Positions 36,303 to 48,859 of a stretch of DNA of 64,000 nucleotides are shown piece after piece (the first letter of the stretch is position 1; every line of letters starts with the position of its first letter). Position numbers and translations under genes: made by a program. Source of the DNA: Diphasiastrum complanatum (taxonomy: Eukaryota > Streptophyta > Lycopodiopsida > Lycopodiales > Lycopodiaceae); contig CM055098.1 in the NCBI GenBank assembly GCA_029204225.1, forward strand, positions 53,520,054 through 53,584,053, in the 5' to 3' direction. Under the pieces are notes generated by a model that was not told the origin of the DNA, did not search any database, and worked only from the letters and a program-made list of their open reading frames with translations.

Positions 36303-37496
36303 AAGGCTTACAAGCTTGGAGAGGTGGTGCTTTTCATTGGAGCTTGGTGGCATTCAACTAGTATTCTCATCCAAGGAGAGGAGCAAGGTTGCAAGTTGGT
36401 GGATCTTTCCAAATTCAATTTGCATGTTCCATATCTCTCTCAAATTCATTGTGGTTTATGGAGAATTGTGCTAGGAAATAAATTTTGGTGTCTTTTTTGG
36501 AGTTTTGCATGTGTAGCTCAAAACTAGTGAAGGATCTGAAATTTCCAGCAAGTTAATTCACTTTGAAGTAGTTGAAATTCAGGTTGCATGTTGGATCTTC
36601 CCATGTATTTGGATTCTAGGCTCTTTTGTAGCCAAATTTGGCTTGTTTTCCATTATTTTGGCACAAAATTGAGGGTAGAATTCAAAATCCAGCAAGATCA
36701 AATCAATTGGTTGCTTATAACTCTGTATTTTGGATTGCATGTGGTTTTGGAAAATGTTCTTGCCATTGATCTCCAATTGTGCATGGTGAAAAAACCAAGG
36801 AAGGGCTAAAATTCATGATTTTTTCTTGTTTTTTTCATGGAATTGGATGGTAGGAGGTTGTTGAACATCAATTGAAGCTGGAAAAAAATGAATTATAGTC
36901 TTTTGAAGCTGTCCTAGAAGTTAGAGCCAAGAATTCTAGCAGTTGGGTTTGTAGGAAGTCAAAAAGTGTCAAAAATTGACCAATTTTGGTGAATTTTGGG
37001 GATGGATTTTTCTAAATCCATAAGGGGATCATTCTGGATTTTTTCCATCATGATTTATTTTTCTTTTTACCTTCCCAGCAAGCTATCAAACATGTAAATT
37101 GATGGGTAGAGGCTTATATTTCAATTCCATCAAGTTTGTACAATTTTGACTTCTAGAAACCAAGAATTCATGGTTTCCAGCCCATACTGCTTCATAGGAT
37201 CTGTATGAAGGCTTCATGAAACTCTTAGAGACCATTTGAGATTGTTTGGATCATCACTTTTAGGCTTGGTTGAGTGTTTGCATGTTTTTTGACATATAGG
37301 TCTTGAAAAAGTGCACCCTCCTACAACTTAATTGGCTGTTCTGAACTCGCACATGTGAGTCCTAGGTGGCAGGCTGACATGGCAAGTGTCTTTTTCATTG
37401 GGTCTCCCTCTGTACTGAGCTTTATAGCACCCAAATTGGTGTCCTGTAGCCAAAGATATGAGCATATGAAGTTTTGCAAAGGCTGGTCGTTTGTTG
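36303..37496. other. Retroelement leader-like sequence without coding signal
   Basis: T-rich stretch with short stop-bounded frames; likely 5' internal region of the element whose primer site lies at 36291. No gag found. Confidence 0.4.
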
Positions 37497-38372
37497 CATC
37501 CGTTAGATATCCCAGATAAGAAATGGGAAAGCATATCTATGATTTTGTAGTTGGACCTACAAAGACACAACAATAAAATGATTCTATTTGGGTTGTAATG
37601 GATCGGTTAACTAAGTTAGCTGCATTCATACCAGTCAAGTCAACTATAAAGGCTTCTGATTTAGCCTAGATCTTTGTTGAAAGATTATTTCGGTTGTATG
37701 GTCTGCCAAGTGACATTGTTAGTGATAGAGATCCTAAGTTCACAGGTCATGTTTGGTTAGCAGTATTCCATAAATCGAAAACTTTTGCGAGTTTAAGTTC
37801 TTCTGATCATCCTGAATCAGATGGCCAGACAGAAAGGACTAATCAAACTATGGAAGATATTTTGAGGATGTATGGTTCTCACATGAAATCTCATTGGGAA
37901 GATTATCTCCCACTGGTTGAGTTTGTATATAATAGTAGAAAACAATCTGCTACAGGTTACAGTCCTTTTATGCTTATGTACGGTTTTCAACCTAGATCTC
38001 CAGTAAATGTTGAGACGAAGTCTATTAAGATCCAGAAGGTTGTTGATTTTTTGCATGATATGCAAGAAATGTTGCAAGTGGCTAAGGATAGTATCCGAAG
38101 TGCTCAGGATAGTGCTGAACACTATACCGATCTTAAGAGATCTCCAAGAGATTTTAAAGTTGATGACTGGGTATATCTTAGGAATCCAAAAGATTTTAAG
38201 ACATTACGTACATGAAAGCATTATAAGCTGTCTACCCGTTATTGAGGACCTTTCAGGATTGTATGTAGAATTGGTTCTTTGGCGTACGAACTCGATCTTC
38301 AAGGAAAATTGAATGCATACCTAGTGTTTCATGTAAGTCGTTTGAAACTAAGTTTACATGATGGTGATACAG
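37497..38372 (+). pseudogene. Ty3/Gypsy integrase, left part, cut by a Copia insertion
   Basis: Begins PLDIPDKKWESIS, continues with MDRLTKLAAFIPVKSTIKAS and the open segment 37694-38215 (YGLPSDIVSDRDPKFTGHVW, SDGQTERTNQTMEDILRMY), a normal Ty3 integrase core with its D and E residues, then VEFVYNSRKQSATGYSPFML, RSPRDFKVDDWVYLRN and HVSRLKLSLHDGDT. The frame is interrupted at 38372 by the Copia element and resumes at 43838. Some stops lie before 37694 and after 38215, so it was already decayed. The upstream protease and RT parts are absent. Confidence 0.85.
38368..38372. repeat. Target site duplication TACAG (left)
   Basis: TACAG directly before the left LTR; repeated at 43833-43837. Removing the element restores the integrase text DGDTV-GSDE. 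Confidence 0.9.
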
Positions 38373-39054
38373 TGTAAAAATTACAGCAAATAAGGATCCT
38401 AAAACACTTGAAATGATGAGGGAAACAATAGATTATGATTTCATAAGATTAGCACAAGTTGAACCATCAAAATCCATCAAAAATCTATGCTTGAACCTCA
38501 CTAAATGGCCCAAATCCTTGAAGAAGGCTTCACACGTGTGAAAGTACGGCCTCCCACAGTCTGAGTACTGTACACCAGACCTACATTCAATCCTATAATC
38601 ATTAGTAATCACAAGTACTCAAACAATTATGAACATAGAGAGCAATTGCACCATTATGAGAGAAAAAACATGAAATTGCTTGATTAATTTTGGTGAGATA
38701 TCATCACCTATATATACATGATCCATCACGGTTTTGGGCAGGTATGAGTAGCCCTAAACCTATCCCTAATGCTAATTTTGGTGGATCTTTCATCCCTACC
38801 AAGTTAGGGTTGGAATCTTGGAGATCCCTCAACAATGCAAAAATTACCAAAAATAGCTCCTATTTTTTCTCCCTTGTATCTAAGCATAATTTGGACTCAT
38901 TCCAAAGGTTCTAACACTTAGGTCTACTTGAGAACATCCTTATGAATGGAATCCTATGCTATTTGGCACGTGTGACAAGCCACATCATGACCATCTAACT
39001 ATTTACAAGTCATATGACCAAAACTAGTCAAGCTAGAATTGTGAATTTTTAACA
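38373..39054 (-). repeat. Copia 3' LTR
   Basis: Starts TGTAAAAATTAC and ends TTTTTAACA on plus; 682 bases. On minus there is a TATA-like tatatatagg near 38710. Confidence 0.95.
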
Positions 39055-39068
39055 CTCCTCCTCACTAT

Positions 39069-42000
39069 CTAGCTTGGTTCAATCATTGCTTTACTAATCA
39101 CTCCAAGTGATGATCTGAACTTCATAAAAGGTGTCTTTTGAAGTGGTTTAGTAAGTAGATCAGCTACACATTCATTGCTTGGAACATGCTCCAAAGCAAT
39201 CTCCTTGGCTTGCACCATTTCTCTCACAAAGTGATGGCATATCTCAATGTGCTTAGATCTTGCATGGAAGATTGGGTTAGATGCAAGGTGTTGGGCTGAT
39301 ATATTGTCATTGTAGATGATAGAATGATGTCATCTACATAAATGAGTAAAAGTACAATACCAACATCATCAAACTTAATGTAAAGAGTGGGATCATATTC
39401 ACTTTGAACAAAAGAAAGTGAAATAAGATAGCAATGTAGTCTTGAATTCCAAGATCTCGAGGCTTGCTTCAAGCCATAGATGCTTCTTTGGAGATGGCAT
39501 ACTTTGTTCTCCATTCCATGCTTGATGAGCCCTTGTGGCTGCTCCATATAGATATCCTCTTCCAAAAAACCATTCAAGAAAGCACTAGAGACATCCATTT
39601 GACATAGAATCCATCCAAAATGTGATGCAAGTGCAATGATTAGCCTTATTGTGACCATCTTGGCCACGGGTGCAAAAGTTTCCTCATAGTCTATCCCTCT
39701 CTCTTGAGCATAACCTTTTGCAACTAATCTTGCTTTATGTTTGTTAACACTCCCATTTGCATTCAACTTAAGCTTGAAGACCCACTTGCATCCTATAACA
39801 TTCCTTTGAGGTCTCTCAACAAGCAACCAAGTTTCATTCTCAATCAAGGCATCATACTCATCCAACATAGCTTTATACCATTCTTTGGAGTTCAATGCAT
39901 CTTCAACATTAGATGGTTCTTCAAAACTAGATAAAGCATAAGAAGTGGATGAGATACCCTCAACTTGCTGTCCTTTGCCTTGATATGTGAGCCTTGATGG
40001 CTCCACTTTTGCCCTTGAAGATCTCCTTGGTGTGATAGGTGGGTTTGGTGCTTGCTCCTCCATGAGCTCCTCCTCAAAACCAAGATCTTGCTCCTCGGCC
40101 ATCTTCTTCTTGATTGTTGGAGCACTTGAGCCTTCTTCAAGCATATGCATATGATGTTCATCAAAGATGACATCCCTTGAAACAACAAATTTGTTCAAGG
40201 ATGGGAGATAGACTTTGTAGCCCTTGCTTGAGCTTGCATATCCAAGCATGATCCCTCTTGTGGAAGATGGATCCTCCTTGGTTCTTGTTTCCAATGGCAC
40301 ATGCACATAACATATACACCCAAAAACTTTCAAGTGATTAAGATTGGGTTTCTTTCCATACAACATCTCATAAGGAGTTTTGCCTTCAATTGCTTTGCAA
40401 GACACCCTATTCATCAAGTTGTTTGCACATACAAGAGACTCACCCCAAAAGGATTTGGGCAAACAAGCATCTAATCTTAAAGCCTTAGAACATTCACATA
40501 ATGTTCTATTCCTTCTTTCAGCAACTCCATTTTGTTGAGGAGTGTAAGGACAAGAAGTCTCTTTCTTGATCCCTTCCTCCTCACAAAAGGCCTTGAACTC
40601 ATTGGAGATGAATTCTCCACCATTGTCACTTCTAAGAATCTTGATGCTATGATTATGATGCTTTTCCACAAACAACTTGAACTTTACAAAAGTATCAAAT
40701 ACTTGAGACTTGAAAGAAAGTAAGAACACCCAACAATATCTTGAGTAGTCATCAATGAAGGTTAAAAACATGGATGAACCTCCATTAGATTTGGTGCTAG
40801 CAATGTGCACATCCGAGTGTATGAGTTCAAGAGGATGAGATGACTTTGTGATGGAGTTAGGAAACACCTTCTTATGTGCCTTGGATAAGGCACAAGCTTC
40901 ACAAACCTTGTCTTCCTTCCCAATAGACCTTGGTAGGCCTAAAGCATACTCCTCCTTGATCATAGCCTCCATGGAACCCGAGTTGACATGTCCAAGTCTT
41001 TTGTGCCATAAAGTAAAGGTAGATATCTTGCTCTTCTCGGCCAACATGACAACATTAGTATCCACAAATGCATCCAGCTTATAAAGTTTGCCAAGTCTAG
41101 TGCCCTTAGCCACTATCTTACCCTTCTTCTTGATGAAACATTCATTTGAAGCAAAGTCAACATTGAAACCATTGTCTACCATTTGGCCAACACTTAGTAG
41201 ATTCTTTGTTATTGTAGGAATGTACAAAACACCTTCTATGTTGATCTTTTTGGAAGATCCTAAGCAAAGGGGAATGGTACCAACTCCATCAATCTTACAA
41301 GCTTCATCATTTGCTGTATAGATAGACTTTATAGGTCCATCATAAGATAAGAGAGAAGAGAAAAACTCCCTTTTACTAGTCATGTGTGAACTAGCACCCG
41401 AGTCAATCCACCAAGGATCTTCTCCTTTGAAGCTTGTTGAAGAAAATATGGACATCATGAGAGAGTCCTCATGTGAACTCTCCTCCTCCTCCTCTTTGCT
41501 CATGTTGGCTTGGCTTTGATCTTGCTTCCTCTTGAAGCATTCTGAGGCATAATGCCCCATCTTGCTACAATAGTAGCACTTCACCTTTGATTTGTCCTTC
41601 TTGACTTTGGTGGTTGATGGAGATGCCATTGGGGGTCCTTCTTGATCCTCAAGCTTTGTAGACTTCTTGAATGTTGATCCTTTGCCTTTGGACTTGCCTT
41701 TGCCTTTGGTGAAGAGAGCTTGGTCATCTCCACCTTGGATGGGAAGCCTATCCATCCTCTCTTGCATTTGGCTCCTTCTTGATTCCTCGGCCATGAGTGT
41801 GCCTTGGAGTTCTTCAAGTATGGGTAGCTTACCCATAATTGCATATCCCTGAACCAAATTGTCAAATTCAAAGCTTAGTCCATTCAATATGAGTTGAACA
41901 AGCTCTTCATCCTTGATAGGGTCACCTATAAAGGCTATCTCTTTGTTCAATTCCTTTACTCTTACAAAAGTATGTGCACTCTCTCCTTTCTTTTGATAGC

Positions 42001-42339
42001 TTCTATAGATTTGATTCTTCAAAGCTAACATTCTAGTTTGGTTCTTGGATTCATAGACCTTTTGCAAAGTCTCCCAAGCATCTTGAGCTGAAGTGCAATC
42101 TCCTACCTCTCTTAAGAGTTCATTTGCAACATTCATTTTTATGCAATGTAGTGCAACATTGCACCTCTTGATGTATTTGCTTTTTCTTGAGGATGAATAG
42201 GTTCACCCTCCTTACCATTTACAATTTCCATCAGATCTTGCATGATCATGATAGATTCCATTCTAACTTTCCATATGGAATAGTTAGTTTTGTTGAGCCT
42301 TTCATTAGTATCCAAAAGATATGCATTTATAGATGCCAT
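39069..42339 (-). pseudogene. Copia gag-pol with a frameshift and a pol deletion
   Basis: Gag starts at ATG 42339 (MASINAYLLDTNERLNKTNYS) and shifts frame near 42140-42155 (one base), after which a 970-codon frame runs from 42136 to 39224. Parts in order: gag UBN2, zinc knuckle CYYCSKMGHYASEC, protease WWIDSGASSHMT, pre-integrase LWHKRLGHVN, integrase core (HSDVH, DDYSRYCW, PYTPQQNGVAERRN), then reverse transcriptase from YKAMLDEYDALIENETW to LLLIYVDDIIL. Directly after YVDDIILSS comes, one frame off, the RNase H end (YNDNISAQHLASNPIFHARS, then ADLLTKPLQ) to a stop at 39069. Hence most of the RT C-terminus and RNase H, some hundreds of codons, is deleted at about 39325. Not able to transpose by itself. 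Confidence 0.92.
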
Positions 42340-43137
42340 CTAGTCTCCTAATCAAGGACTTGACACAAATGAAGGTTACTTCTATTGATTTGATTGAAGG
42401 TCTATCTTATCCCACTTCTTAGGGACCTGAAAAGATCAGTAATAGACTTACTATAAAGATCTAAGAATGATCTCTAACAAAATCAAATCATAGAATACTA
42501 GAAACAATGCACTTGCTTGATTGAAGTAGACAATACTAGTAGAATTGCCCCTCTTTCTATAAAGAACATTAAAGCTTCCAAATGATCTGATCAAGAGTGA
42601 ATTTCAGCAACCTAATATACTTCCAAAATCACTTGTAAAAGAGCTAAATGGAACTTAATGAGGATGCAACACAATCTACTATCCAATCACAAGCAAAAAA
42701 TGATCAAAATTGATGAAAAATTGATCTAATTTGGTGCATAAGTCAAGCAATGGTTGGACTGAACCTAAATCACTTTAGGAGGTGCCTACTACACCTTAGA
42801 ACAACCTTGAAGAGTCCCCAAAACTCTGATATTCCCTCTCCTTGAATGCTAGAAAGCCTCCTCTATGAAATCACCTCCAAAACTCGCTTAGAAATCAATG
42901 CTTGGAGCAAGCAAAACTTGCTATCTTGGTAATGTGAATTGAATTCAACTTTGCCTCTAGTTTTAGACACCTAAACACCTGCAAATTAAGTCACACAACA
43001 CCAATCTCCAATGTATTTGACTCACTTTGAGTTCTAGAATCAATACTAGATGCTAAGATCCAATCTACACAAGATTTAGATCAAAAATTGTGATCAAATT
43101 GAATGAAAACCAAGGATTTAGCTCATTTCAACCTTTA

Positions 43138-43150
43138 GGCTCTGATACCA
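43138..43150 (-). other. Primer-binding site of the Copia element
   Basis: On minus tggtatcagagcc, complementary to the 3' end of initiator tRNA-Met, directly next to the LTR. Confidence 0.9.
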
Positions 43151-43832
43151 TGTAAAAATTACAGCAAATAAGGATCCTAAAACACTTGAAATGATGAGGG
43201 AAACAATAGATTATGATTTCATAAGATTAGCACAAGTTGAACCATCAAAATCCATCAAAAATCTATGCTTGAACCTCACTAAATGGCCCAAATCCTTGAA
43301 GAAGGCTTCACACGTGTGAAAGTACGGCCTCCCACAGTCTGAGTACTGTACACCAGACCTACATTCAATCCTATAATCATTAGTAATCACAAGTACTCAA
43401 ACAATTATGAACATAGAGAGCAATTGCACCATTATGAGAGAAAAAACATGAAATTGCTTGATTAATTTTGGTGAGATATCATCACCTATATATACATGAT
43501 CCATCACGGTTTTGGGCAGGTATGAGTAGCCCTAAACCTATCCCTAATGCTAATTTTGGTGGATCTTTCATCCCTACCAAGTTAGGGTTGGAATCTTGGA
43601 GATCCCTCAACAATGCAAAAATTACCAAAAATAGCTCCTATTTTTTCTCCCTTGTATCTAAGCATAATTTGGACTCATTCCAAAGGTTCTAACACTTAGG
43701 TCTACTTGAGAACATCCTTATGAATGGAATCCTATGCTATTTGGCACGTGTGACAAGCCACATCATGACCATCTAACTATTTACAAGTCATATGACCAAA
43801 ACTAGTCAAGCTAGAATTGTGAATTTTTAACA
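43151..43832 (-). repeat. Copia 5' LTR
   Basis: 682 bases, apparently identical to 38373-39054. Confidence 0.95.
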
Positions 43833-43837
43833 TACAG
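43833..43837. repeat. Target site duplication TACAG (right)
   Basis: Matches 38368-38372. Confidence 0.9.
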
Positions 43838-44160
43838 TTGGATCGGATGAGGATTTATCCCATTTGAAAGATTTGTCGCTTAGTGTACCTTTGAAATTTG
43901 AGAAAGTGCTCAGAACCAGAGATAAACAATTGAGAAATCGTTTTATCTCTGAGTGCTTAATTCGGTGGAAGGGTCAGACGATGATGATTCGAATGAGAAA
44001 GTTGATAACATTGTTGACAGATCCCCACCTCTAGAGGATCTGTTGGTACCTTTTTTTTCTTTATTTCTTGCTTACGGCTTAACGGCTAGTATTCTGCCTG
44101 TCAGCAAAGGCTGTGGGCACTTCTTGAGATTATCGTTCTTATTTAAAGGCCCAAATTAGG
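43838..44160 (+). pseudogene. Ty3/Gypsy integrase C-terminus and chromodomain-like tail, right part
   Basis: Continues the integrase interrupted at 38372: EDLSHLKDLSLSVPLKFEKV, TRDKQLRNRFISECLIRWKG, then the frame shifts (SDDDSNEKVDNIVDRSPPLE). Same family as the 13.3-kb fragment. Ends in stop-rich sequence near 44160. Confidence 0.8.
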
Positions 44161-44257
44161 GAGAAGGGACGGATTGGTCATTTTAGTGTAGATTTGTCCT
44201 GCCTTTCAGAGGATAACTCAAGGATGAACTCTCTTGAACGCACTTACATTCATACAA

Positions 44258-45188
44258 AGATGCAAGCCAAGAACGTTCATTCACAGATCAGCATACAGCC
44301 CAAATGAACGTTCAATGGATTCTACAGCTACCTACTCTAGAACGAACTGAATCAGAGCCTGCATTATACTAACACTGAGCTACACTTGCATAAATTGACA
44401 AAACAAGAACCAAAAACTAATCTACAGCATTTTAGAAGTCCAAGAATCAAGAAACCAACCAGTCTATTGATTCTTGACATCCCAAGAACATCAAGAACTG
44501 GAATGTTAGAGAATATGCAAGATTTACACCACAGATCCAGCCTATTTAGTTTACTTGAATGTTGGTTCCTACATTATTCCACAAAAAAGAAAAGAAACTA
44601 ATCCACTCTAGGAAAGCAGCAAATCTAATCCACTCTACAGTCCACAACCACACACAAAAGGAGGGAAGAGCAAGATTATAAATGCATCACTCAAGAAACA
44701 AGTATGATCAAGGAGCTCAATGGATGCACCAAACTCGTGAAGGCTCTTCTCATTTCAGCATGGAGTTGATACAATTCACAAAAAGCTCCTCTACTCAAAG
44801 AAGGAGTCTCTTAAATAAGCAAGAGAGCTTCTTAGGTGGCATCCTAGTGGAATTTCCACATTTCACAAATTACGAGTGGAATAATGCTCTCCACTAGAGG
44901 TCACCATCAAAAGGTGGCTCACTCTACTTTCTTTAAGAGAGTTCTACTTGCATTTAATAAATTTGCCTAGAAATACTAGTTCCTACATGGTCATTCCATC
45001 TTCCGGGATTCACCACGAGGCTTACACAGTTCTTGCTTGCCATTCCTAACTAGCATTTCTCGGCTCTCATACTCGGCTCTCAGTCTTCGTTGGTTTTGTC
45101 TTCTCAGAGACCTCCTCGGTTTAAGGTGAGAGGTGCTCTTGAGTTGGTCTGTCCAAGTATTTTGGGGATTCGTCAGAATCAGCCAACA
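44258..45188 (-). repeat. Terminal repeat (3' LTR on minus)
   Basis: Matches 50314-50950 except for about 270 bases (roughly 44305-44577) absent from the right copy. Identity is about 95 percent by eye. Confidence 0.75.
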
Positions 45189-47128
45189 TCATCTCACCCC
45201 TAATGTGTTGCAGGACCCACTGCAACTCATATTGGATGATGTCGCTTCGCTTTGCATTGGCATCTTCGGTCGTCACTTGGAAAAGCATAGATCCTCGTTC
45301 GCTTATATAAAACCAAGTGCTTATTGTCGCCAGTCTTTATCACAAAAATTGTTTTCATGAATTGCCACAGTTTAACCAGAATGTCTTATTGCTGCAATTG
45401 GTTGACATTCTCAAAATTGGAGAGCTCTCAACAGCTTCACAACTTGCATGCTCAAGTGCTTTTCATGTGTCTCTTTGTTTTGTCACTTGTATCTGCCATT
45501 AACGGTTTCATCTTTGGTTTCTTGGTAGATTCTATCTTCTGGGAGGTCTGTATCCTCCATTTGCTTTTGTGTGTTTTCGCAGTTCTTCTCTCAGTTGAAG
45601 TTTCAGTCTCAAGGAAAACCTTCAATCTACAGGTCACACAAACTTTGATTATCAGTCTCAAGGGGATGGTTTCATCAAAAATTGGTGGTAGGAACAGTTT
45701 TGGATGGACAGTTTGGTAACGGTAAGGAGACATGATGAAGACTTGGTGGTAGGGTGAAGGAACTGAGTTCTACAGTTGCAGCCTTGGACCTTTGCAATGT
45801 CGAGATTTGACCACCACTTGCTGGGTGAGGAGCTTGCTTTATTTGCAGGTTCACGGTTGTCTTCATCTTATTTTTTCTGCAGCTCTTCCTTTTGATCCGT
45901 TACTTTTGGATCTCTTTGGGCTTCATAAGAGGGGATTCAACTATCATTACTCTAGAGATTTCTTTTGATCAAGATTGATCTGACTCATCTGTTGCTTAAG
46001 TTTTGTCCTTTCCTCCTCAGCTTCCTGGATCTTTCTCTTTATTTCTTCTAGCTGTTTTGCTTGCTTTTGTAGGTCTTTTTCGGCTGAACAACCAATATAG
46101 GTGGTAGTTGGTCTCTGCAAGACACTTGCAATGATCTATCAGCTGCTTCGGTAAGACTATCAAAAACTGGAAATTTATCAGAAGAATAGTAAACTGATGA
46201 TAAACAAACAGATGGAAGGAAGGGTGGTAGTGACAACGGTAGATGGTGTGGGCGATAGGCATGAGAATGGATGCAGATGTATGACGAGAGGTTGGTTGAA
46301 GAAGGAGACTGATTTCCCCATGCTTGTGTTTCTCTTTTCTGAAGGATCTTCGTCATGACTAGAATACTTCTTCTAATTCATTCTCTTCGGATTATCCATT
46401 TGTCTTCTTAGCCTTGTTGTTGTCGACTTTGGGTTTGTGACCTTGGCTGTCGATCTTGCTAATGTTGTTGTTGGCAGCGTAACTGCTCCAGTGGATCCAA
46501 GCAGATCCACTCTCTCTCCCTCCCAAAATCTGTTGGTGGGGATGTTGTTGCTGGTAACTGTTCATGCTCAAGATTGGAGCGGCGTGTGAAACACGTAGTT
46601 GAAACTCGTTGAACATGCGACTGGACTAAAGATTGAACAAATTTTAACTAGATTTGTTTCGATCTTGCTGTAGTTGACTCAAAAAATAATATGGCAATGA
46701 GATACAGGAATCAACTCTAATTTGATATGTACTTCTCATATTTCTCAAAAATTTTAAATTGCTGTACAATGGAATCTGAAGATAGATAGATGAATGAAAA
46801 TGTGTTCTAGAGATGCTCTACAGAAGACTCTCGTGCAATAGCTATTCCTCATGCAAAAATCAATCACACAAAGTAGGTGAAGAGAAACAAGGAAATAAAC
46901 AAACGTGACAAAGAGTGAGAACTGTATAGCACTTGTCGAACAAAATTTGCATTCATCAACATTGATAATTTACCTTGACAGTTGCAATATGCCATTGTTT
47001 TGTAGAGTGATGAAACTTACTCTGACATGCCCTTGTCAAAACAAGGCAGGGTAGGTGACACGAACATCTACTATCATTGATAGCAGATGTTGTAAGATAT
47101 AGCTTGAGATGCAGGTGTGGTTGAGGTA
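45189..47128. other. Interior of the gag-only element, no coding domain seen
   Basis: Several short frames on both strands; none resembles a protease, RT or integrase. Could be the long non-coding filler typical of large non-autonomous LTR elements. Confidence 0.4.
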
Positions 47129-48844
47129 CTATGTCCTGAGAACCTCGTTGAACAAGAGATTCAGAACCGAATCTCTATATGAATTTCCAAATCGTAGATT
47201 TATTATGGATTGGCACATTGGAAATCTGATCAGCATGTGTAAAGACAAATAAATTTGAGGTTGTAGAAGGGGAGAAAGACTGTCAATTCCCTGTGGAGGT
47301 TGCTCTTGGTTGGACATTGGAGCAGATGACGGAATATCGGTTTCACTTTCTTTTGACAAGGACTCATTTCATATTAGTGTCTGTTTGCAGGATGGAGCTG
47401 GTGTAGTAGTTGGTAATGCAAAAATTTGCAAGTGAGCAGCAGGTTGAGCTTTTGGGTGCTATGGTGCTCGTGTTGTGTTGTCGTGAGGATCCTATTGTGA
47501 TTCATAACTGACGTGACGAGCATGTAGGACCTTAGTTGGTTGTTTTGGACAGTCTTTGAAACTATGTTTTCTGATACAATCTGGACACTCAGCATGGTAC
47601 TGGGTCTTAACTGGACAATCAACCATGAAGTGGTCGGTTTCACCACAGATGAAACATCTAGTGTGCAGTGGCCCGTGTATAATGGCGTAGCCATCTTGTA
47701 TGGCTAGTGGGTCTGGACTTTCCGGGTGGGTAGTTATGATAAGTCAAGGAATGTCTAGACTGTGATGGTTGTTCTTCATATTGTTGAACTGTATGTGCTT
47801 GGATAGGCCGATAACAAGGACAAGCATCAACATGATGCGTAGCCTGGCAGTGTGGGCACCATATTGTTTTTCGTCTATAAGGTACATGTGTAGGGTTTGA
47901 CTGACCAGACATACTGCTTTGGATAGACTTGAAGGTAGCTTGAAACTCATTGGTGAGTTTCTCCATCTGTAGTTGGTGTTGCTTATTAAACAACTCCAAC
48001 TGGGATTTCCAAAGCTGATCTCGGGTATCCTTGATCGGCTTCAACTCATGGAGAGGAGCACGTGGTGCTTGTCTTTCCCTAGATTCGTCAACATCTAATC
48101 ATTCGTCTTCTTCCTTGATGGCATCGGACATAGCTAACTTTAGGCTTGTATATTCGTCATTTGATTTAAGCTCGCGTCTAATCCATCTTGGAAGTCCGAC
48201 TAAAAAGCAGATGATGAGCATCTGTCGGAGGACTGTTCTTGTACTTGACTTTTGAGGCGTTTGAAATGCTTGATATAGTCTCATACACGTTCATCTTTTG
48301 TCATTTTGATGTTACTCAATTTGACAAAAGGAATCTCTATCAAACGAAAGGGCTTAAAATGCTTGACAAAGGACTCTTTCAAAATTGACCAGTCTATCTT
48401 TTCGTCACGATCAAGGTTAAAAAACCAATCACGTGCTTTAGCGATCATGGTCATTGAAAACAGTTGGACCATAGCATCGGGAGATGTTTCGCCATACACA
48501 TCACCTGCATTCTCAAAGATTTGCAAAAATCTTTGAGGGTCCGAAGTACCGTCAAACTTTGGTAGATCGAGCTTGGGTGTACGTCTCTCAAGATGAGCTT
48601 TGTGGGTAGCAAAAACTCTATTAGGGTTGGTTCTGACCTGTGAGGGCTCAACACCAAGAAAATGGGCTCGTGCTAGTGAAGACTCGACTCTCTCAGGTTT
48701 TTGTCCCTTGAATGGGTTTGTGGATGGCTCTTGGATTTCGGCCCGCATTCGGTAGAACCTATGACGTCTGATTTGTTCAGCTACAAGGGACCTGACCTCG
48801 TATGGATAATCGTCTGCAATTTCAGGGTCTTTTTGTTGGTCCAT
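47129..48844 (-). pseudogene. Ty3-type gag with two zinc-knuckle regions
   Basis: Starts at ATG 48844 (MDQQKDPEIADDYPYEVRSL). The retrotransposon gag domain is clear: KLDLPKFDGTSDPQRFLQIF, ARDWFFNLDRDEKIDWSILK, FVKHFKPFRL. The frame breaks near 48281, resumes at 48284-48099 (LIICFLVGLPRWIRRELKSN) and again at 48044-47658. Zinc knuckles: WCPHCQATHHVDACPC near 47830 and, in another frame near 47650-47560, CFICGETDHFMVDC with CPDCIRKHSFKDC. At least three frame changes, so it is not functional. No pol follows. Confidence 0.8.
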
Positions 48845-48859
48845 TGAGTACTAGTGTGT

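Larger units (their letters stand above)
38373..43832 (-). mobile_element. Recent Copia retrotransposon, internally deleted, 5460 bp
   Basis: Two 682-base LTRs (38373-39054 and 43151-43832) show no difference by eye. The 5-base target duplication TACAG flanks them (38368-38372 and 43833-43837). Primer site ggctctgatacca (minus: tggtatcagagcc) at 43138-43150 directly abuts the right LTR; polypurine tract gtgaggaggag on minus at 39055-39065. The coding region is on minus. The element sits inside the Ty3 integrase frame. Identical LTRs mean a very young insertion, yet the body lacks most of reverse transcriptase and RNase H, so it was probably moved by proteins from a complete relative. Confidence 0.95.

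Noticed and set aside
39737-41852. Plus-strand frames inside the Copia element
   Set aside because: Antisense of the gag-pol frame.
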